Source: Salipaludibacillus daqingensis
Lineage (GTDB): Bacteria; Bacillota; Bacilli; Bacillales; Salisediminibacteriaceae
Reading direction: 5' to 3'
Length of the DNA: 64,000 bases
NCBI RefSeq assembly: GCF_029891575.1
Contig: NZ_JARZHF010000007.1
Location: forward strand, 62,001-126,000
Part shown: positions 8,810 through 17,537 of the stretch, one piece after another
How positions within the stretch are numbered: the stretch's first letter is position 1
How the letters are laid out: each line of letters starts with the position of its first letter
Notes under the pieces: generated by a model
Database searches by the model: none
Seen by the model: the letters and a program-made list of their open reading frames with translations, nothing else
What the model was told of the DNA's origin: nothing
Made by a program: the position numbers and the translations under genes

Positions 8810-9559
8810 GTGAGTGTAGAGAAAGTTATTGGCATCGGTTGGGATGTAGGCGGTTGGATGGGAAATAATCACGGCGTGGCAATATGTGAATGGGACCGAC
8901 AATCAAACAAGTTACGCTGGAAGGGTAGAGCAACAGAGACTTCTCTCCCTGATGACTCCTTAATGTCTATAGAACAATTGACGGGAACGGCTGATTCTTC
9001 TTTTGAATTTGATAAGTTGGATGACGATACAGTTGTTGTGATAGGAATTGATGCGCCGTTAGGCTATCCTGTTCCGTTTAATAAACTGATTGATGGTGGA
9101 TTACCTGACATGTTCAAACCTTCAAAAGAAATTTATAACCCGTTAGCTTACCGTTTCACTGACAAGGAAATTTACAGAGTATTTGGGAAGAAGCCGTTAT
9201 CTGCCGTTTTTGATCGGATTGGAAACAACGCGACGTTAGCTATTTTTCATGCAAGGCACTGGGAAAGAGAAGCAGAGTTTAAGGTCTATCCATTTAAAGA
9301 AAAGGATGTAACCGATAATCGAATCATACTGGAAGTCTATCCAGCTTTAGTGAAAGAAAAACGGTTTGGAGAAGTTCATGACCATTTAAAACAATTCCTC
9401 CCAAAGGATACGATGCCAGGGACAGACGCTTACGATGCTTGTATTTGCGCGATATATGCAGTGGCGAGTCAAACGAACGGAGCTATTTTACCAAAACTTG
9501 CGGAAGCTCCTAAAAACAATGATGTGAAAAAAGAAGGTTGGATCTATTATTTCATCTGA
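8810..9559 (+). CDS. DUF429 domain protein (predicted RNase H-fold)
   Basis: 249 aa. The DUF429 pattern is clear: an N-terminal GIGWDVGGWMG, a central GIDAPLGYPVPF, DRIGNNATLAIFHAR and a C-terminal TDAYDACICAIYA whose acidic residues match the proposed active site. The family is predicted to be nuclease-like, without a proven activity. Start is GTG with AGGGAG eight bases upstream. It lies 34 bases after the membrane-protein gene and in the same direction. Confidence 0.75.
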   Translation: MSVEKVIGIGWDVGGWMGNNHGVAICEWDRQSNKLRWKGRATETSLPDDSLMSIEQLTGTADSSFEFDKLDDDTVVVIGIDAPLGYPVPFNKLIDGGLPDMFKPSKEIYNPLAYRFTDKEIYRVFGKKPLSAVFDRIGNNATLAIFHARHWEREAEFKVYPFKEKDVTDNRIILEVYPALVKEKRFGEVHDHLKQFLPKDTMPGTDAYDACICAIYAVASQTNGAILPKLAEAPKNNDVKKEGWIYYFI

Positions 9560-9797
9560 ATAATAGAGTTTTAAAAGATAAATGATAGATAATTACAATT
9601 TAGGACCGAGCCGTTAAATTTAATCCACTAAAAATGTGGAAGGAACGATTATAACGCTAGTAAAAAAGAGATTATCGATATTAGTTATGAAATAACAAAT
9701 GAAAACGCTTGCGAATTGTTATAAAACTAGATAAAATTGCTTAATAAGGTCTAAATAATTTTTTTAGGTTATATGTAAACTAGGAGTGAAATTGTTA

Positions 9798-10157
9798 ATG
9801 GAAAACGATATAGAGTATATGACATCAGCATACAGAATTTTGTATGAAATAGAAACGATCTTAAAAGCAAATATACAATCGACTCTTTTTGAGAAATATA
9901 GTGTGAATTGGGATCGTGCCCCTGAATTAACGAAACCTTTAGATAAAATGTTTTATCATGATATTGTGACATTTTATGATCACAGTCCAATTTGTAAAGG
10001 TATTTTCACAAATGATGAGATTTACCGTTTGTTCTCATTAAGAGATGTGCGTAATGATGTGGCACATATGAGTGTATTATCCACGAAACAATTTGACTTG
10101 CTATGTAATTGTCGTGATCTCGTCAAACGTATTGAAAGACAAGTAGTGATGGATTGA
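9798..10157 (+). CDS. orphan HEPN-type protein
   Basis: 119 aa, all-helical and cytosolic in appearance. Residues 85-90 read RNDVAH, the Rx4-6H signature of HEPN domains, set after LFSLRDV at a helix end as in abortive-infection and toxin HEPN RNases. No MNT nucleotidyltransferase antitoxin or restriction partner is adjacent, so function and target are open. The ATG at 9798 lies 11 bases after TAGGAG; GTG 9786 or TTG 9792 in the same frame are alternatives. A strong terminator follows. The HEPN call rests on the motif and helical pattern only. Confidence 0.6.
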   Translation: MENDIEYMTSAYRILYEIETILKANIQSTLFEKYSVNWDRAPELTKPLDKMFYHDIVTFYDHSPICKGIFTNDEIYRLFSLRDVRNDVAHMSVLSTKQFDLLCNCRDLVKRIERQVVMD

Positions 10158-10160
10158 GCC

Positions 10161-10195
10161 AATAATCCCCTCTGATTTTCAGAGGGGATTATTTA
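10161..10195 (+). terminator. strong rho-independent terminator
   Basis: AATCCCCTCTG pairs with CAGAGGGGATT around ATTTT, just after the HEPN gene stop. Confidence 0.85.
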
Positions 10196-10312
10196 TCGAT
10201 CAAGGACTCTTTTTAAAACTATCACATATTAACTAGATATTATTCCGATAATAAGAGTTTAAACAACATTTGTCATAGACATTTCACATTTCACTCGAGA
10301 CATCCTAGTATT

Positions 10313-10330
10313 TATGTAATATGTTACATA
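10313..10330. promoter_or_regulatory. palindromic operator upstream of marR-type gene
   Basis: Perfect inverted repeat TATGTAA-TATG-TTACATA, 15 bases before the regulator's start. MarR proteins usually bind such repeats and repress their own genes. Binding is inferred. Confidence 0.55.
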
Positions 10331-10345
10331 TATAGAGGTGATGAA

Positions 10346-10795
10346 ATGGATAACAGAACAAAAAAGGAAGCGTATTTATTTGGAAGTTTTTTCTTTTTGG
10401 CGAATAAGTTACAAATGAAAGGGGACGAATTTTTAGGTGATGAAAATGGGATGACACTTCGCCAATGGTTTTTAACAGTGATGATCTTGCAATTTGATAA
10501 ACATAAACCAACGCTTGGTGAAGTTGCGAAGTTAATGGGCACTTCTCACCAAAATACGAAGCAATTAGCGAATAAATTAAAAGAAAACGGCTTTTTAACA
10601 TTTCAAAAAGATGAGAAAGATGGTCGTGTTTTACGTTTATGTCTTACAGAAAAGAGCGATGCTTACTGGAAAGGAAGGGAAAAAGACGGCAATCACTTTA
10701 TACATCACTTATTTGGAGATGTTAGTGATGAAGAAATGCAAACAACGATGAACGTTTTTGAAAAATTACTTACTACACTCGAGGGATGGGATTAG
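10346..10795 (+). CDS. MarR family transcriptional regulator
   Basis: 149-aa winged-helix protein of the MarR family: N-terminal dimer helix, recognition helix in TLGEVAKLMGTSHQNTKQLA, wing with DEKDGRVLRLCLTEK (the conserved DxRxxxxxLT pattern), and a C-terminal dimerisation helix. It probably senses a small ligand. A palindrome directly upstream suggests autoregulation, and the DUF6544 gene that follows 93 bases later is the likely target. ATG preceded by GAGGTG at the usual distance. Confidence 0.87.
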   Translation: MDNRTKKEAYLFGSFFFLANKLQMKGDEFLGDENGMTLRQWFLTVMILQFDKHKPTLGEVAKLMGTSHQNTKQLANKLKENGFLTFQKDEKDGRVLRLCLTEKSDAYWKGREKDGNHFIHHLFGDVSDEEMQTTMNVFEKLLTTLEGWD

Positions 10796-10888
10796 CGAAC
10801 GAAAGTACGGTCATATATGTGATTTGTTGAACAATAGAATGTTCGTACTGTAAAAATAGTTTATTTAATAGTTGAAGAGGGTGTTTAT

Positions 10889-11968
10889 ATGAAATTAGTT
10901 ATTATTATTGTGATGGCATTACACGGAATCATTCATTTATTGGGATTTTTGAAAGGTTTTAATTTGGCAGAAATAAATGAATTAACGATTCCTATATCTA
11001 GGTTACAAGGAATATTATGGCTTGGAGCAGGCCTGTTTTTTTTCATATCTGTGAGTTTTTTGTTTTTTAATCATGACTTATGGTGGAAAAACGCCATTAT
11101 TGCTGTTATCTTGTCACAAGTCCTCATCTTTGGAGCGTGGGGAGATGCAAAAATGGGGTCAATTGCAAATATATTTATTGTCATTGCTATTATATTCGCT
11201 TTTGCTGCTTTAAGATTCGACCAGCAGATAAATAAAGAGGTGGATGTATTACTTAATCAAGAAGAAAATAAAACGACTGTGATTACAGAAGAAATGATAG
11301 ATCCTTTACCGGAACCTGTTCAGAAATGGTTATTAAACAGCGGGGTAATTGGAAAAAAGTTATTAACCAATATATCATTTAAGCACCAAGCTCGAATGAA
11401 ACTTAAGCCAGATCAAAAAAATTGGTATCAAGCAACTTCGGGTCAATATGTGACGACACAGGAACCAGGTTTTATCTGGAAAGTCGATATAGCAATGAAT
11501 CCGTGGATGAATGTCAAAGGAAGAGATACGTTTATCGACGGCAAAGGAGACATTCAAATGAAATTGGCTTCATTACTGACGGTTGCAAATGTGAAGAACA
11601 ATCAGGAGGCTGATCAATCGACGATGCAAAGATATTTGCTTGAATTACCTTGGTATCCAGTTGGTGCATTAAGTCCTTATATCACGTGGAAAGAAATAGA
11701 TAATATGACTGCTGAAGCAACGATGACATACAAAGGGTTGGTCGGAACGGCGAAGTTCTTTTTCACAGAAGAAGGAGAGTACGTGAAAAGTAGTGCATGG
11801 CGCTACGATACAGAATCAGATTCTTATAAAGAATGTATTGGGGTAGCGAAAGAATTCCAAATCATTAATGGAGTGAAAATTCCAACAAAAGTTGATGTGT
11901 CATACGTATTGGAAGATGGTTTATTTACGTGGTATAAGGCTGAAATATATGAATTAGAACTTCAATAA
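10889..11968 (+). CDS. DUF6544-like membrane protein
   Basis: 359 aa. Four membrane helices fill the first 115 residues (start MKLVIIIVMALHGIIHLLGF), followed by a soluble domain with WYQATSGQYV, GFIWKVDIAMNPWMNVKGRD and a C-terminal IPTKVDVSYVLEDG, as in the DUF6544 (DUF6920) proteins of Bacillus. No activity is known for the family. It follows a MarR gene with its own GAGGGTG ribosome site, so it may be controlled by that regulator. Confidence 0.7.
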   Translation: MKLVIIIVMALHGIIHLLGFLKGFNLAEINELTIPISRLQGILWLGAGLFFFISVSFLFFNHDLWWKNAIIAVILSQVLIFGAWGDAKMGSIANIFIVIAIIFAFAALRFDQQINKEVDVLLNQEENKTTVITEEMIDPLPEPVQKWLLNSGVIGKKLLTNISFKHQARMKLKPDQKNWYQATSGQYVTTQEPGFIWKVDIAMNPWMNVKGRDTFIDGKGDIQMKLASLLTVANVKNNQEADQSTMQRYLLELPWYPVGALSPYITWKEIDNMTAEATMTYKGLVGTAKFFFTEEGEYVKSSAWRYDTESDSYKECIGVAKEFQIINGVKIPTKVDVSYVLEDGLFTWYKAEIYELELQ

Positions 11969-12000
11969 CATACATCGATTTTAATATATGTCCTGATTTT

Positions 12001-12495
12001 TCATGGTCGTATGGTAACAGGCGTACCTATAGGAACAATCGACGCTAATTCTTCCACATCTGAGTTAAACATACGTATGCAACCTCTTGAAACTGCCTGG
12101 CCTATCGAAGCAGGATCGTTTGTTCCATGTATGCCATAATGTTGTTTAGACAAGCTCATCCACATTGTACCAAAAGCTCCGCCGGGATTTGGAGCTTTGT
12201 TAATAATAATATAATCGCCTACAGGTGTTTGGTGAAGCATTCTTCCAACGGCAATTGGGTATTGCTTCTGAATAATTCCGTTATAGAATAACTTAAGCTG
12301 ACGCTCACCGATTGAGACATCTATTTGATAAGGGATCGTTTCAATTGGTGGGAATCCAGGGATCAAAAGTGATTGTCCAGAATATATCATATTTGGATCA
12401 ATTCCGGGATTTGCTAGAATAATTTCTTCAAGTGAGGTACGATAATCAATTGAGATTAGCGTTAATGTTTCTCCAGATTTAACTATATGAATCAT
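12001..12495 (-). CDS. ykuD: LysM L,D-transpeptidase (YkuD type)
   Basis: 164 aa, the same length as B. subtilis YkuD. A LysM peptidoglycan-binding domain occupies about 1-46 ([14 protein letters not shown]). The catalytic domain has H123 in GIHGTND and the nucleophile C139 in SRGCIRM. The enzyme cross-links stem peptides at meso-diaminopimelate and in Bacillus is made in the sporulating mother cell. No cleavable signal peptide, as in YkuD. The gene stands alone, convergent with the DUF6544 gene 32 bases away. Confidence 0.92.
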   Translation of the reverse strand: MIHIVKSGETLTLISIDYRTSLEEIILANPGIDPNMIYSGQSLLIPGFPPIETIPYQIDVSIGERQLKLFYNGIIQKQYPIAVGRMLHQTPVGDYIIINKAPNPGGAFGTMWMSLSKQHYGIHGTNDPASIGQAVSRGCIRMFNSDVEELASIVPIGTPVTIRP

Positions 12496-12742
12496 TTAAT
12501 CCACCCTTTCCTTTGCAGTGTCTTTCTATACTATGTCGTTATCGTAAGATGTTTCATTAAATTCTTCATTTTCATAATAGGGAAGATAGCTTGGAATTAT
12601 TAAAAGATGATAAATTAAAAATGTTCAAGTTAATTTTTATATTTTATGAAAAGTGAAATCGTTGTGGATAAAAAATATAATTTATGGAAATACATAATTT
12701 CTACATATGTTTCGTTTATAGTAGGAGGAGAAAGGAGGGATA

Positions 12743-13444
12743 ATGTGTATGGTAAGTAAAAAAAATGTTCTTTTTATAATTTTTGCCCTTGTTTTATTCG
12801 TTATCATATACTTATCCTTTCCGAGCGTCCGTCTTTTCATAGACGAGTCAGTCATGAGGTTAGCAAGTGGTGACATATCAGAAGTAAGAGATTACTTAAT
12901 GACTTTTGGGATGTGGGCACCAATAATTTCTACTTTTATGATGATACTCTCCGTTTTAATTGCACCAATTCCAGCATTTTTACCGACATTTGCTAATGGT
13001 CTTTTATTTGGCACCTTCTTTGGATTCATTCTCTCATGGACAAGTGCGCTCATCGGTGCAACGATTGCCTTTTATATAGCTAAAAATTTAGGAAGACCAT
13101 TTGTTGAAAAGTTTGTTAGTGTAAGAGCATTAAATTGGACCGATCGGTTTATCAGTAGGTTTGGTCTACAATCAATTATTACTGCGAGAATTGTCCCTGT
13201 CGTTTCGTATGGAATTGTTAGTTACACAGCTGGTTTAACGTCACTTCGTTTTCGAACGTACATCATTGGTTCGGCTATTGGTCAAACTCCTGCAACAATT
13301 TTATATTCGTATCTTGGTGAAAATGCGAGTGAGTCTATTTGGATGCTGTATTTGGCATTTGCGATTATATTTTTTATGAGTTTTGCGACACCTTATTTCA
13401 AGTCAATGTTCGAAAAAAAGGAAGTAACAAGAGTGAGAAAATAA
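12743..13444 (+). CDS. TVP38/TMEM64 (DedA superfamily) membrane protein
   Basis: 233 aa with five to six membrane helices and the family core around residues 85-130 (ANGLLFGTFFGFILSWTSAL, then GRPFVEKFV), plus a second motif with ARIVPVVSYGIVSYTAGL. Such VTT-domain proteins are linked to lipid scrambling or undecaprenyl-phosphate recycling; the precise substrate here is unknown. AAAGGAGG lies 4 bases before ATG 12743 and 10 before the in-frame ATG 12749, so either may be used. A strong terminator follows. Confidence 0.85.
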   Translation: MCMVSKKNVLFIIFALVLFVIIYLSFPSVRLFIDESVMRLASGDISEVRDYLMTFGMWAPIISTFMMILSVLIAPIPAFLPTFANGLLFGTFFGFILSWTSALIGATIAFYIAKNLGRPFVEKFVSVRALNWTDRFISRFGLQSIITARIVPVVSYGIVSYTAGLTSLRFRTYIIGSAIGQTPATILYSYLGENASESIWMLYLAFAIIFFMSFATPYFKSMFEKKEVTRVRK

Positions 13445-13447
13445 TTC

Positions 13448-13484
13448 CTAAAAACAGAAGGCCGTCGAGCCTTCTGTTTTTAGG
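13448..13484. terminator. strong hairpin terminator
   Basis: CTAAAAACAGAAGG pairs with CCTTCTGTTTTTAG; it serves the TVP38 gene and the convergent YjcZ gene. Confidence 0.85.
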
Positions 13485-13498
13485 TTGGAAATATCTAA

Positions 13499-13579
13499 TT
13501 ACCAAGTATAGGCGGTTCCTACGATAACTAGCAAAATAAACAGCACAACAATTAACGCAAATCCATTTTTATGACTCAC
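13499..13579 (-). CDS. YjcZ-family sporulation micro-protein (26 aa)
   Basis: Short gene on the minus strand: GTG start with AAAGGAGG upstream and a 26-residue product made of a polar MSHKNGFAL head and one hydrophobic helix ending VGTAYTW. This matches the YjcZ/tiny-TM sporulation family (typically GFALIVVLFILLVIVG), found in Bacillus spores. It is probably membrane- or coat-associated. It sits between TVP38 and a hydrolase with no partner. Confidence 0.85.
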   Translation of the reverse strand: MSHKNGFALIVVLFILLVIVGTAYTW

Positions 13580-13781
13580 AATAATAACCTCCTTTCATGA
13601 GAAAGGTTATAAGGGAAGACATAATCCCTTATGATAACTCTATGTTTAGATAAGAGAAGGTGTATAGGATAATGTCTTTTATATTATAAATTGTTTTCTT
13701 TTCAATGATTTTTGTGAAGGAATTAACATGAATAAAGTCGAAATAATGAAGTGTTACATGTCAGATAAAGGAGGAATGATC

Positions 13782-14600
13782 GTGTATTTTAAAAATGATA
13801 AAGGTCAGGTCTATTATGAAGTTCATGGACGAGAAGGAGAGCCAACGATTGTTTTTTCTCATGGAGTAGGTATGAATCATGAGACTTTTTCAAAGCAGGT
13901 TGAAGCTTTGAAACATCATTACCGTATTATTGTTTGGGACATGCCTTATCATGGAGAATCAACAAATATAGATGATCACCTGCAATTTTCATTAACAGCA
14001 GCGGAATTTTTAGTAGAAATCTTAAACACTTATAACATTGATAAAGCAGTATTTGTTGGTCAATCGCTTGGTAGTTTTGTAGTTCAACATGTGGAGAATA
14101 TGTTTCCTGATAAGGTTCTTGCAACGGTTCATATTGGCGGTGGCTCACTATACCCGAAGTATTCTTCCCTTTTAAAACTATTCAGTCCGCTTATGTCACT
14201 CATGATTAACCTTTATCCAAGCAAATCTTTGTATAAATCTTTTGCAAAGCATAAAGCGTTGAAAGAAGATACGAGAAATTATTTAGAAAAAGTGACTTCT
14301 CAGAGAGGAAAAAAAGTCATTGCTCATTTAACAAAAGAGATGTTAAATGATATGATTCGTGGGATTTCGGCTCCTATAGAAAAACCAATGTTAATTATTT
14401 ACGGAGATCATGATCTTGCGTTCATTAAAAAGCTGTCAATAAAGTGGGATCAAAATCGCTCTAATTCGCAATTAGTCGTCATTTCAGATGCACATCATAT
14501 CGCTAATCAAGATAATCCTGAATCGTTAAATAAAGAATTAATAACGTTTTTGAACGAGCATGTTAGTCAACACCACGTCTCGAAAAATAACCTTCATTAA
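13782..14600 (+). CDS. alpha/beta hydrolase
   Basis: 272-aa alpha/beta-hydrolase. Features: oxyanion HGVG, the strand-4 WDMPYHGES, nucleophile elbow GQSLGS, an acid in IIYGDHD and the catalytic histidine in DAHHIANQDNP. The start is GTG at 13782, because AAAGGAGG sits exactly seven bases upstream; an in-frame ATG at 13728 has no comparable ribosome site. Substrate unknown. A second hydrolase of the same family is at 30412-31236. Confidence 0.87.
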   Translation: MYFKNDKGQVYYEVHGREGEPTIVFSHGVGMNHETFSKQVEALKHHYRIIVWDMPYHGESTNIDDHLQFSLTAAEFLVEILNTYNIDKAVFVGQSLGSFVVQHVENMFPDKVLATVHIGGGSLYPKYSSLLKLFSPLMSLMINLYPSKSLYKSFAKHKALKEDTRNYLEKVTSQRGKKVIAHLTKEMLNDMIRGISAPIEKPMLIIYGDHDLAFIKKLSIKWDQNRSNSQLVVISDAHHIANQDNPESLNKELITFLNEHVSQHHVSKNNLH

Positions 14601-14616
14601 TCATGATACTCTTTCA

Positions 14617-14997
14617 TTATTTTTCCCATATATAAGCTAATTTTAATTTCATTACACTTGCTAATTTCATTGCAAAGAGCTGTGGAATAATATTCAAGAT
14701 ACTTACCAGTATAAAAAGTTGCATCGGAGTCAGCGGTTTAAAGTAGTCTTCCCATTGACTATTCGTTGTCATATCTGCAATCAAATAAAAAGACAAAAGT
14801 GCAGAGATCATATTTCCAATGATGATGGCTACTGTTACGTTTGATAGTTTACCAAAAAATGCAATCATCGCCATAAAGATAATCATCATCATGTACCCAA
14901 TCATCGACCCATTCTCAAAATCTTGTTGCATCGAAAAATATACAAATGGAAAACTTAATAAACTTATAATAAAGATAGTCAGAACTATTTTTTTCAT
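14617..14997 (-). CDS. hypothetical four-helix membrane protein
   Basis: 126 aa, not recognised. Four hydrophobic segments (about 4-22, 30-47, 52-72 and 92-110), very methionine-rich in the second (GYMMMIIFMAMIAFF). No catalytic motif. Transcribed alone on the minus strand and convergent with the hydrolase gene 16 bases away. Confidence 0.65.
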   Translation of the reverse strand: MKKIVLTIFIISLLSFPFVYFSMQQDFENGSMIGYMMMIIFMAMIAFFGKLSNVTVAIIIGNMISALLSFYLIADMTTNSQWEDYFKPLTPMQLFILVSILNIIPQLFAMKLASVMKLKLAYIWEK

Positions 14998-15195
14998 CGT
15001 TCATCATCCTCTCTCAGATCACCGATTTATGAAATTAATGATAGGAGTTTGTTTTTGTGAAGTTCTATTTTATCATATTAATTTTATGGTCTGTAAGTCT
15101 TGAAAATAAGATATTTGACTATTCTCCTATTATCAAAGTAATATTAGCCCATACTCATCTTCAGTAAAATATGTTTTTTAGCAGGAGTGAAAGAT

Positions 15196-16641
15196 ATGGA
15201 AGAGTCACCTTATGATGTACAAAAAGATTCCAAACCTAAGATAGTTATCGCTGGGGCGAGTGGATATATTGGTAGAAACATCATCAATGAGTTAACAGGA
15301 GCCGATATTGTTGCTCTTTCAAGAAATGCATCGAAACAAAAAGAGAGTAGTGAGAAAGTTACATGGCGTTCATGTGATTTGTTTTCGATGGTAGAAATCG
15401 AAGAATGTTTAGAAGGAGCCGATTACGCCGTTTATCTCGTTCACTCTATGCTTTCTTCTGCTAGGTTAACACAAGGGACTTTTGAAGACATGGATCTCAT
15501 TTTAGCAGATAATTTTGCACAAGCAGCGAGAAAAAAAGGTGTGAAACAAATTGTTTATTTAGGGGGACTTATACCTGATACAGAGGACTTATCTAGACAT
15601 TTGAAGAGTCGTTTAGAAGTGGAGAAAGTTCTCAGTTCCTATAGTGTACCTGTTACCACTTTACGAGCGGGTTTGATTGTTGGTCCACAAGGTTCTTCTT
15701 TCCCAATATTAATTAAACTAGTGAGAAGGCTTCCTGTGATGCTTCTTCCAAAGTGGACAAACACATTAACGCATCCGATTGCATTAATTGATGTTTTAAC
15801 TGGATTAAAGGAAAGTATTGGTAATAAAGACGTTTATGGGAAAACGATTGACATAGGTGGACCTGAAGTGATGACGTACAAAGAAATGATGATTCGAACT
15901 GCGAAATCGTTGGATAAAGAGAGATACCTTGTTAATATTCCATATTTTACTCCTCAACTTTCTAGATTATGGGTGAGTTTAACAACAAATACACCAAAAA
16001 ATTTAGTCTATCCACTTATTGAGAGTTTAATTCATCCAATGACAGCTCAACGAGAACGAATGGTAGAAGGGATTAGTTATGGTAAAACACCGTTTTTGGA
16101 AGCGGCCAAAGATGCGATAGATTTTGAAGAGAAACATACAAAGGTTAAACTTTCTCATAAGAATAATAGAAGTTCCTCCGTCACGGAAGACACAGTTCGC
16201 TCTGTTCAACGCTTACCTTTGCCGGCAGGAAAAAATGCAAAATGGGTTGCTTTATATTACGTTAAATGGTTAGCAAAATTATTAAAACCGATAATTAAAG
16301 TGAAAATAGATGAGAACTATCATTGTCAGCTTAATTTGATTTTTTTGAAAGAGCCGTTAATGGAGTTTTCGTATTCTAAAGATCGAAGCACTCCTGAGCG
16401 GGCTTTATTTTATATTAGTGGTGGCAAATTAGCTGATACGGAAAAGAACCCTCGAGGAAGATTAGAGTTCAGGCAAATCCCAGAAACAAATGAGTGCTTA
16501 GCAGCGATTCATGATTATACGCCTTCTCTTCCATGGTTTATCTATGTATTCACTCAAGCTTATGTACATTTGTGGGTGATGAATAGATTTAAAAAGAACT
16601 TAAGTCAGTATTCATTTCCAGATGAAAATAAAATGGGGTAA
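15196..16641 (+). CDS. YbjT-like NAD(P)-binding SDR with C-terminal extension
   Basis: 481 aa. The first 270 residues form an extended/atypical SDR domain: nucleotide loop GASGYIGRN, YLVHSM, and YLGGLIPDTEDLSRHLKSR. The last 150 or so form a separate domain (KEPLMEFSYSKD, GRLEFRQIPETNECLAAIHDY) as in E. coli YbjT-type proteins of about 480 aa. Enzymatic substrate unknown. The ATG at 15196 lies nine bases after GCAGGAG; a GTG three codons earlier overlaps that site. Followed by a terminator. Confidence 0.8.
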   Translation: MEESPYDVQKDSKPKIVIAGASGYIGRNIINELTGADIVALSRNASKQKESSEKVTWRSCDLFSMVEIEECLEGADYAVYLVHSMLSSARLTQGTFEDMDLILADNFAQAARKKGVKQIVYLGGLIPDTEDLSRHLKSRLEVEKVLSSYSVPVTTLRAGLIVGPQGSSFPILIKLVRRLPVMLLPKWTNTLTHPIALIDVLTGLKESIGNKDVYGKTIDIGGPEVMTYKEMMIRTAKSLDKERYLVNIPYFTPQLSRLWVSLTTNTPKNLVYPLIESLIHPMTAQRERMVEGISYGKTPFLEAAKDAIDFEEKHTKVKLSHKNNRSSSVTEDTVRSVQRLPLPAGKNAKWVALYYVKWLAKLLKPIIKVKIDENYHCQLNLIFLKEPLMEFSYSKDRSTPERALFYISGGKLADTEKNPRGRLEFRQIPETNECLAAIHDYTPSLPWFIYVFTQAYVHLWVMNRFKKNLSQYSFPDENKMG

Positions 16642-16671
16642 ATACTTAACTTCTTTAAGAGGTGATGTTAG

Positions 16672-16708
16672 AAGAAAGAGCAGCCATTGAGGTTTGCTCT
16701 TTCTTTTT
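16672..16708 (+). terminator. rho-independent terminator
   Basis: AAGAAAGAGCA pairs with TGCTCTTTCTT, followed by T residues, after the YbjT-like gene. Confidence 0.8.
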
Positions 16709-16710
16709 AA

Positions 16711-17010
16711 TTATTTCGTTTGTTGATGATTTTTTTCTTCTGATTCTGTATCTGTATCATCAGGGTGTTCCAAATCATAACCACCTAAATCATTTTTTTC
16801 TTTAGGTAATTCATCCACGATAAAGTCGGCTACTTCGCCATCTCTTTCTTTCATTCGTTCAAATCCTTTATCAAGTTGTCCAGCATTTTCAATATCACCA
16901 GACATTTTGTACCCCTCCACTTCAACATTACTTGTTGTGCCATAAATACGCATGCCACCAAGTTCAGCATTCACATTTTCTTTTGTTTTATTTTTCTTTC
17001 TTTCGGTCAC
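16711..17010 (-). CDS. hypothetical hydrophilic protein (99 aa)
   Basis: Not recognised. A highly charged, probably disordered protein with no hydrophobic segment (ends EEKNHQQTK) and a short conserved-looking middle (GGMRIYGTTSNVEVEGY). The GTG at 17010 is chosen because ATGGAGGGA lies just upstream; an in-frame ATG 11 codons earlier is before that ribosome site. Bacillus genomes carry several such small stress- or spore-related proteins, but no assignment is made. Confidence 0.55.
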   Translation of the reverse strand: MTERKKNKTKENVNAELGGMRIYGTTSNVEVEGYKMSGDIENAGQLDKGFERMKERDGEVADFIVDELPKEKNDLGGYDLEHPDDTDTESEEKNHQQTK

Positions 17011-17160
17011 ATTAATCCCTCCATCATATTCTTTTATTACCATTTCACTTTATTAACTATGTATATTCTGCAGCATTTAATTAACAGATATACACGTCAC
17101 CAGTTTTCGGAGAGAATATATTTTCTGAATTTATGATCTTAGAATAAATCAACTAGGTAG

Positions 17161-17502
17161 AGTCAATTTCTCGGAACGGGCTACTCGTCGTTAGCGTATT
17201 TTACTAAATTTCCTATTAATACATTGAAAATAGATCGCACATTCGTAAAAAATATGACGTTTGACCAAAACGCGAAAACGGTAATCACAACAATTATTAG
17301 CATGGCTAGATCACTAGGAAATGTGACAACTGCTGAAGGTGTAGAGTATGAGGAACAAAAAGAATTCTTATCAGCACAAGGCTGTGAGCAAATGCAAGGT
17401 TATTTATACAGTAAACCTTTAAAGCAAGATCAATTAGAAGATCTACTAAAGAAAGAGAAAAACGATAAAAGGCTACAAGAAAAAAGAAATCCTTTCAGTT
17501 AA
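17161..17502 (+). pseudogene. EAL-domain c-di-GMP phosphodiesterase remnant
   Basis: About 110 codons match only the C-terminal third of an EAL domain: GTGYSSLAYFTKFPINTLKI, DRTFVKNM and AEGVEYEEQKEF, with QGYLYSKPL at the end. Upstream, the DDFG that should precede GTGYSS is degraded to QFLG and an in-frame TAG appears a few codons earlier. The EAL motif itself and the rest of the catalytic site are absent. There is no ribosome site. It is a decayed gene without phosphodiesterase activity. It converges on glutamate dehydrogenase. Confidence 0.8.
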
Positions 17503-17520
17503 TAGTGAAAGGGTTTCTTT
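17488..17520. terminator. bidirectional hairpin
   Basis: AAATCCTTTCA/TGAAAGGGTTT stem overlapping the end of the EAL remnant; on the minus strand it follows the glutamate dehydrogenase stop. Confidence 0.65.
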
Positions 17521-17537
17521 TAATATCAAGATTTCAT

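Noticed and set aside
9700-9713. cre-like TGAAAACGCTTGCG upstream of the HEPN gene.
   Set aside because: Two mismatches to the consensus and no sugar-related gene next to it.
10829-10844. GAAC-N8-GTTC inverted repeat downstream of the MarR gene, considered as a LexA box.
   Set aside because: Spacer is eight, not four bases; LexA needs four.
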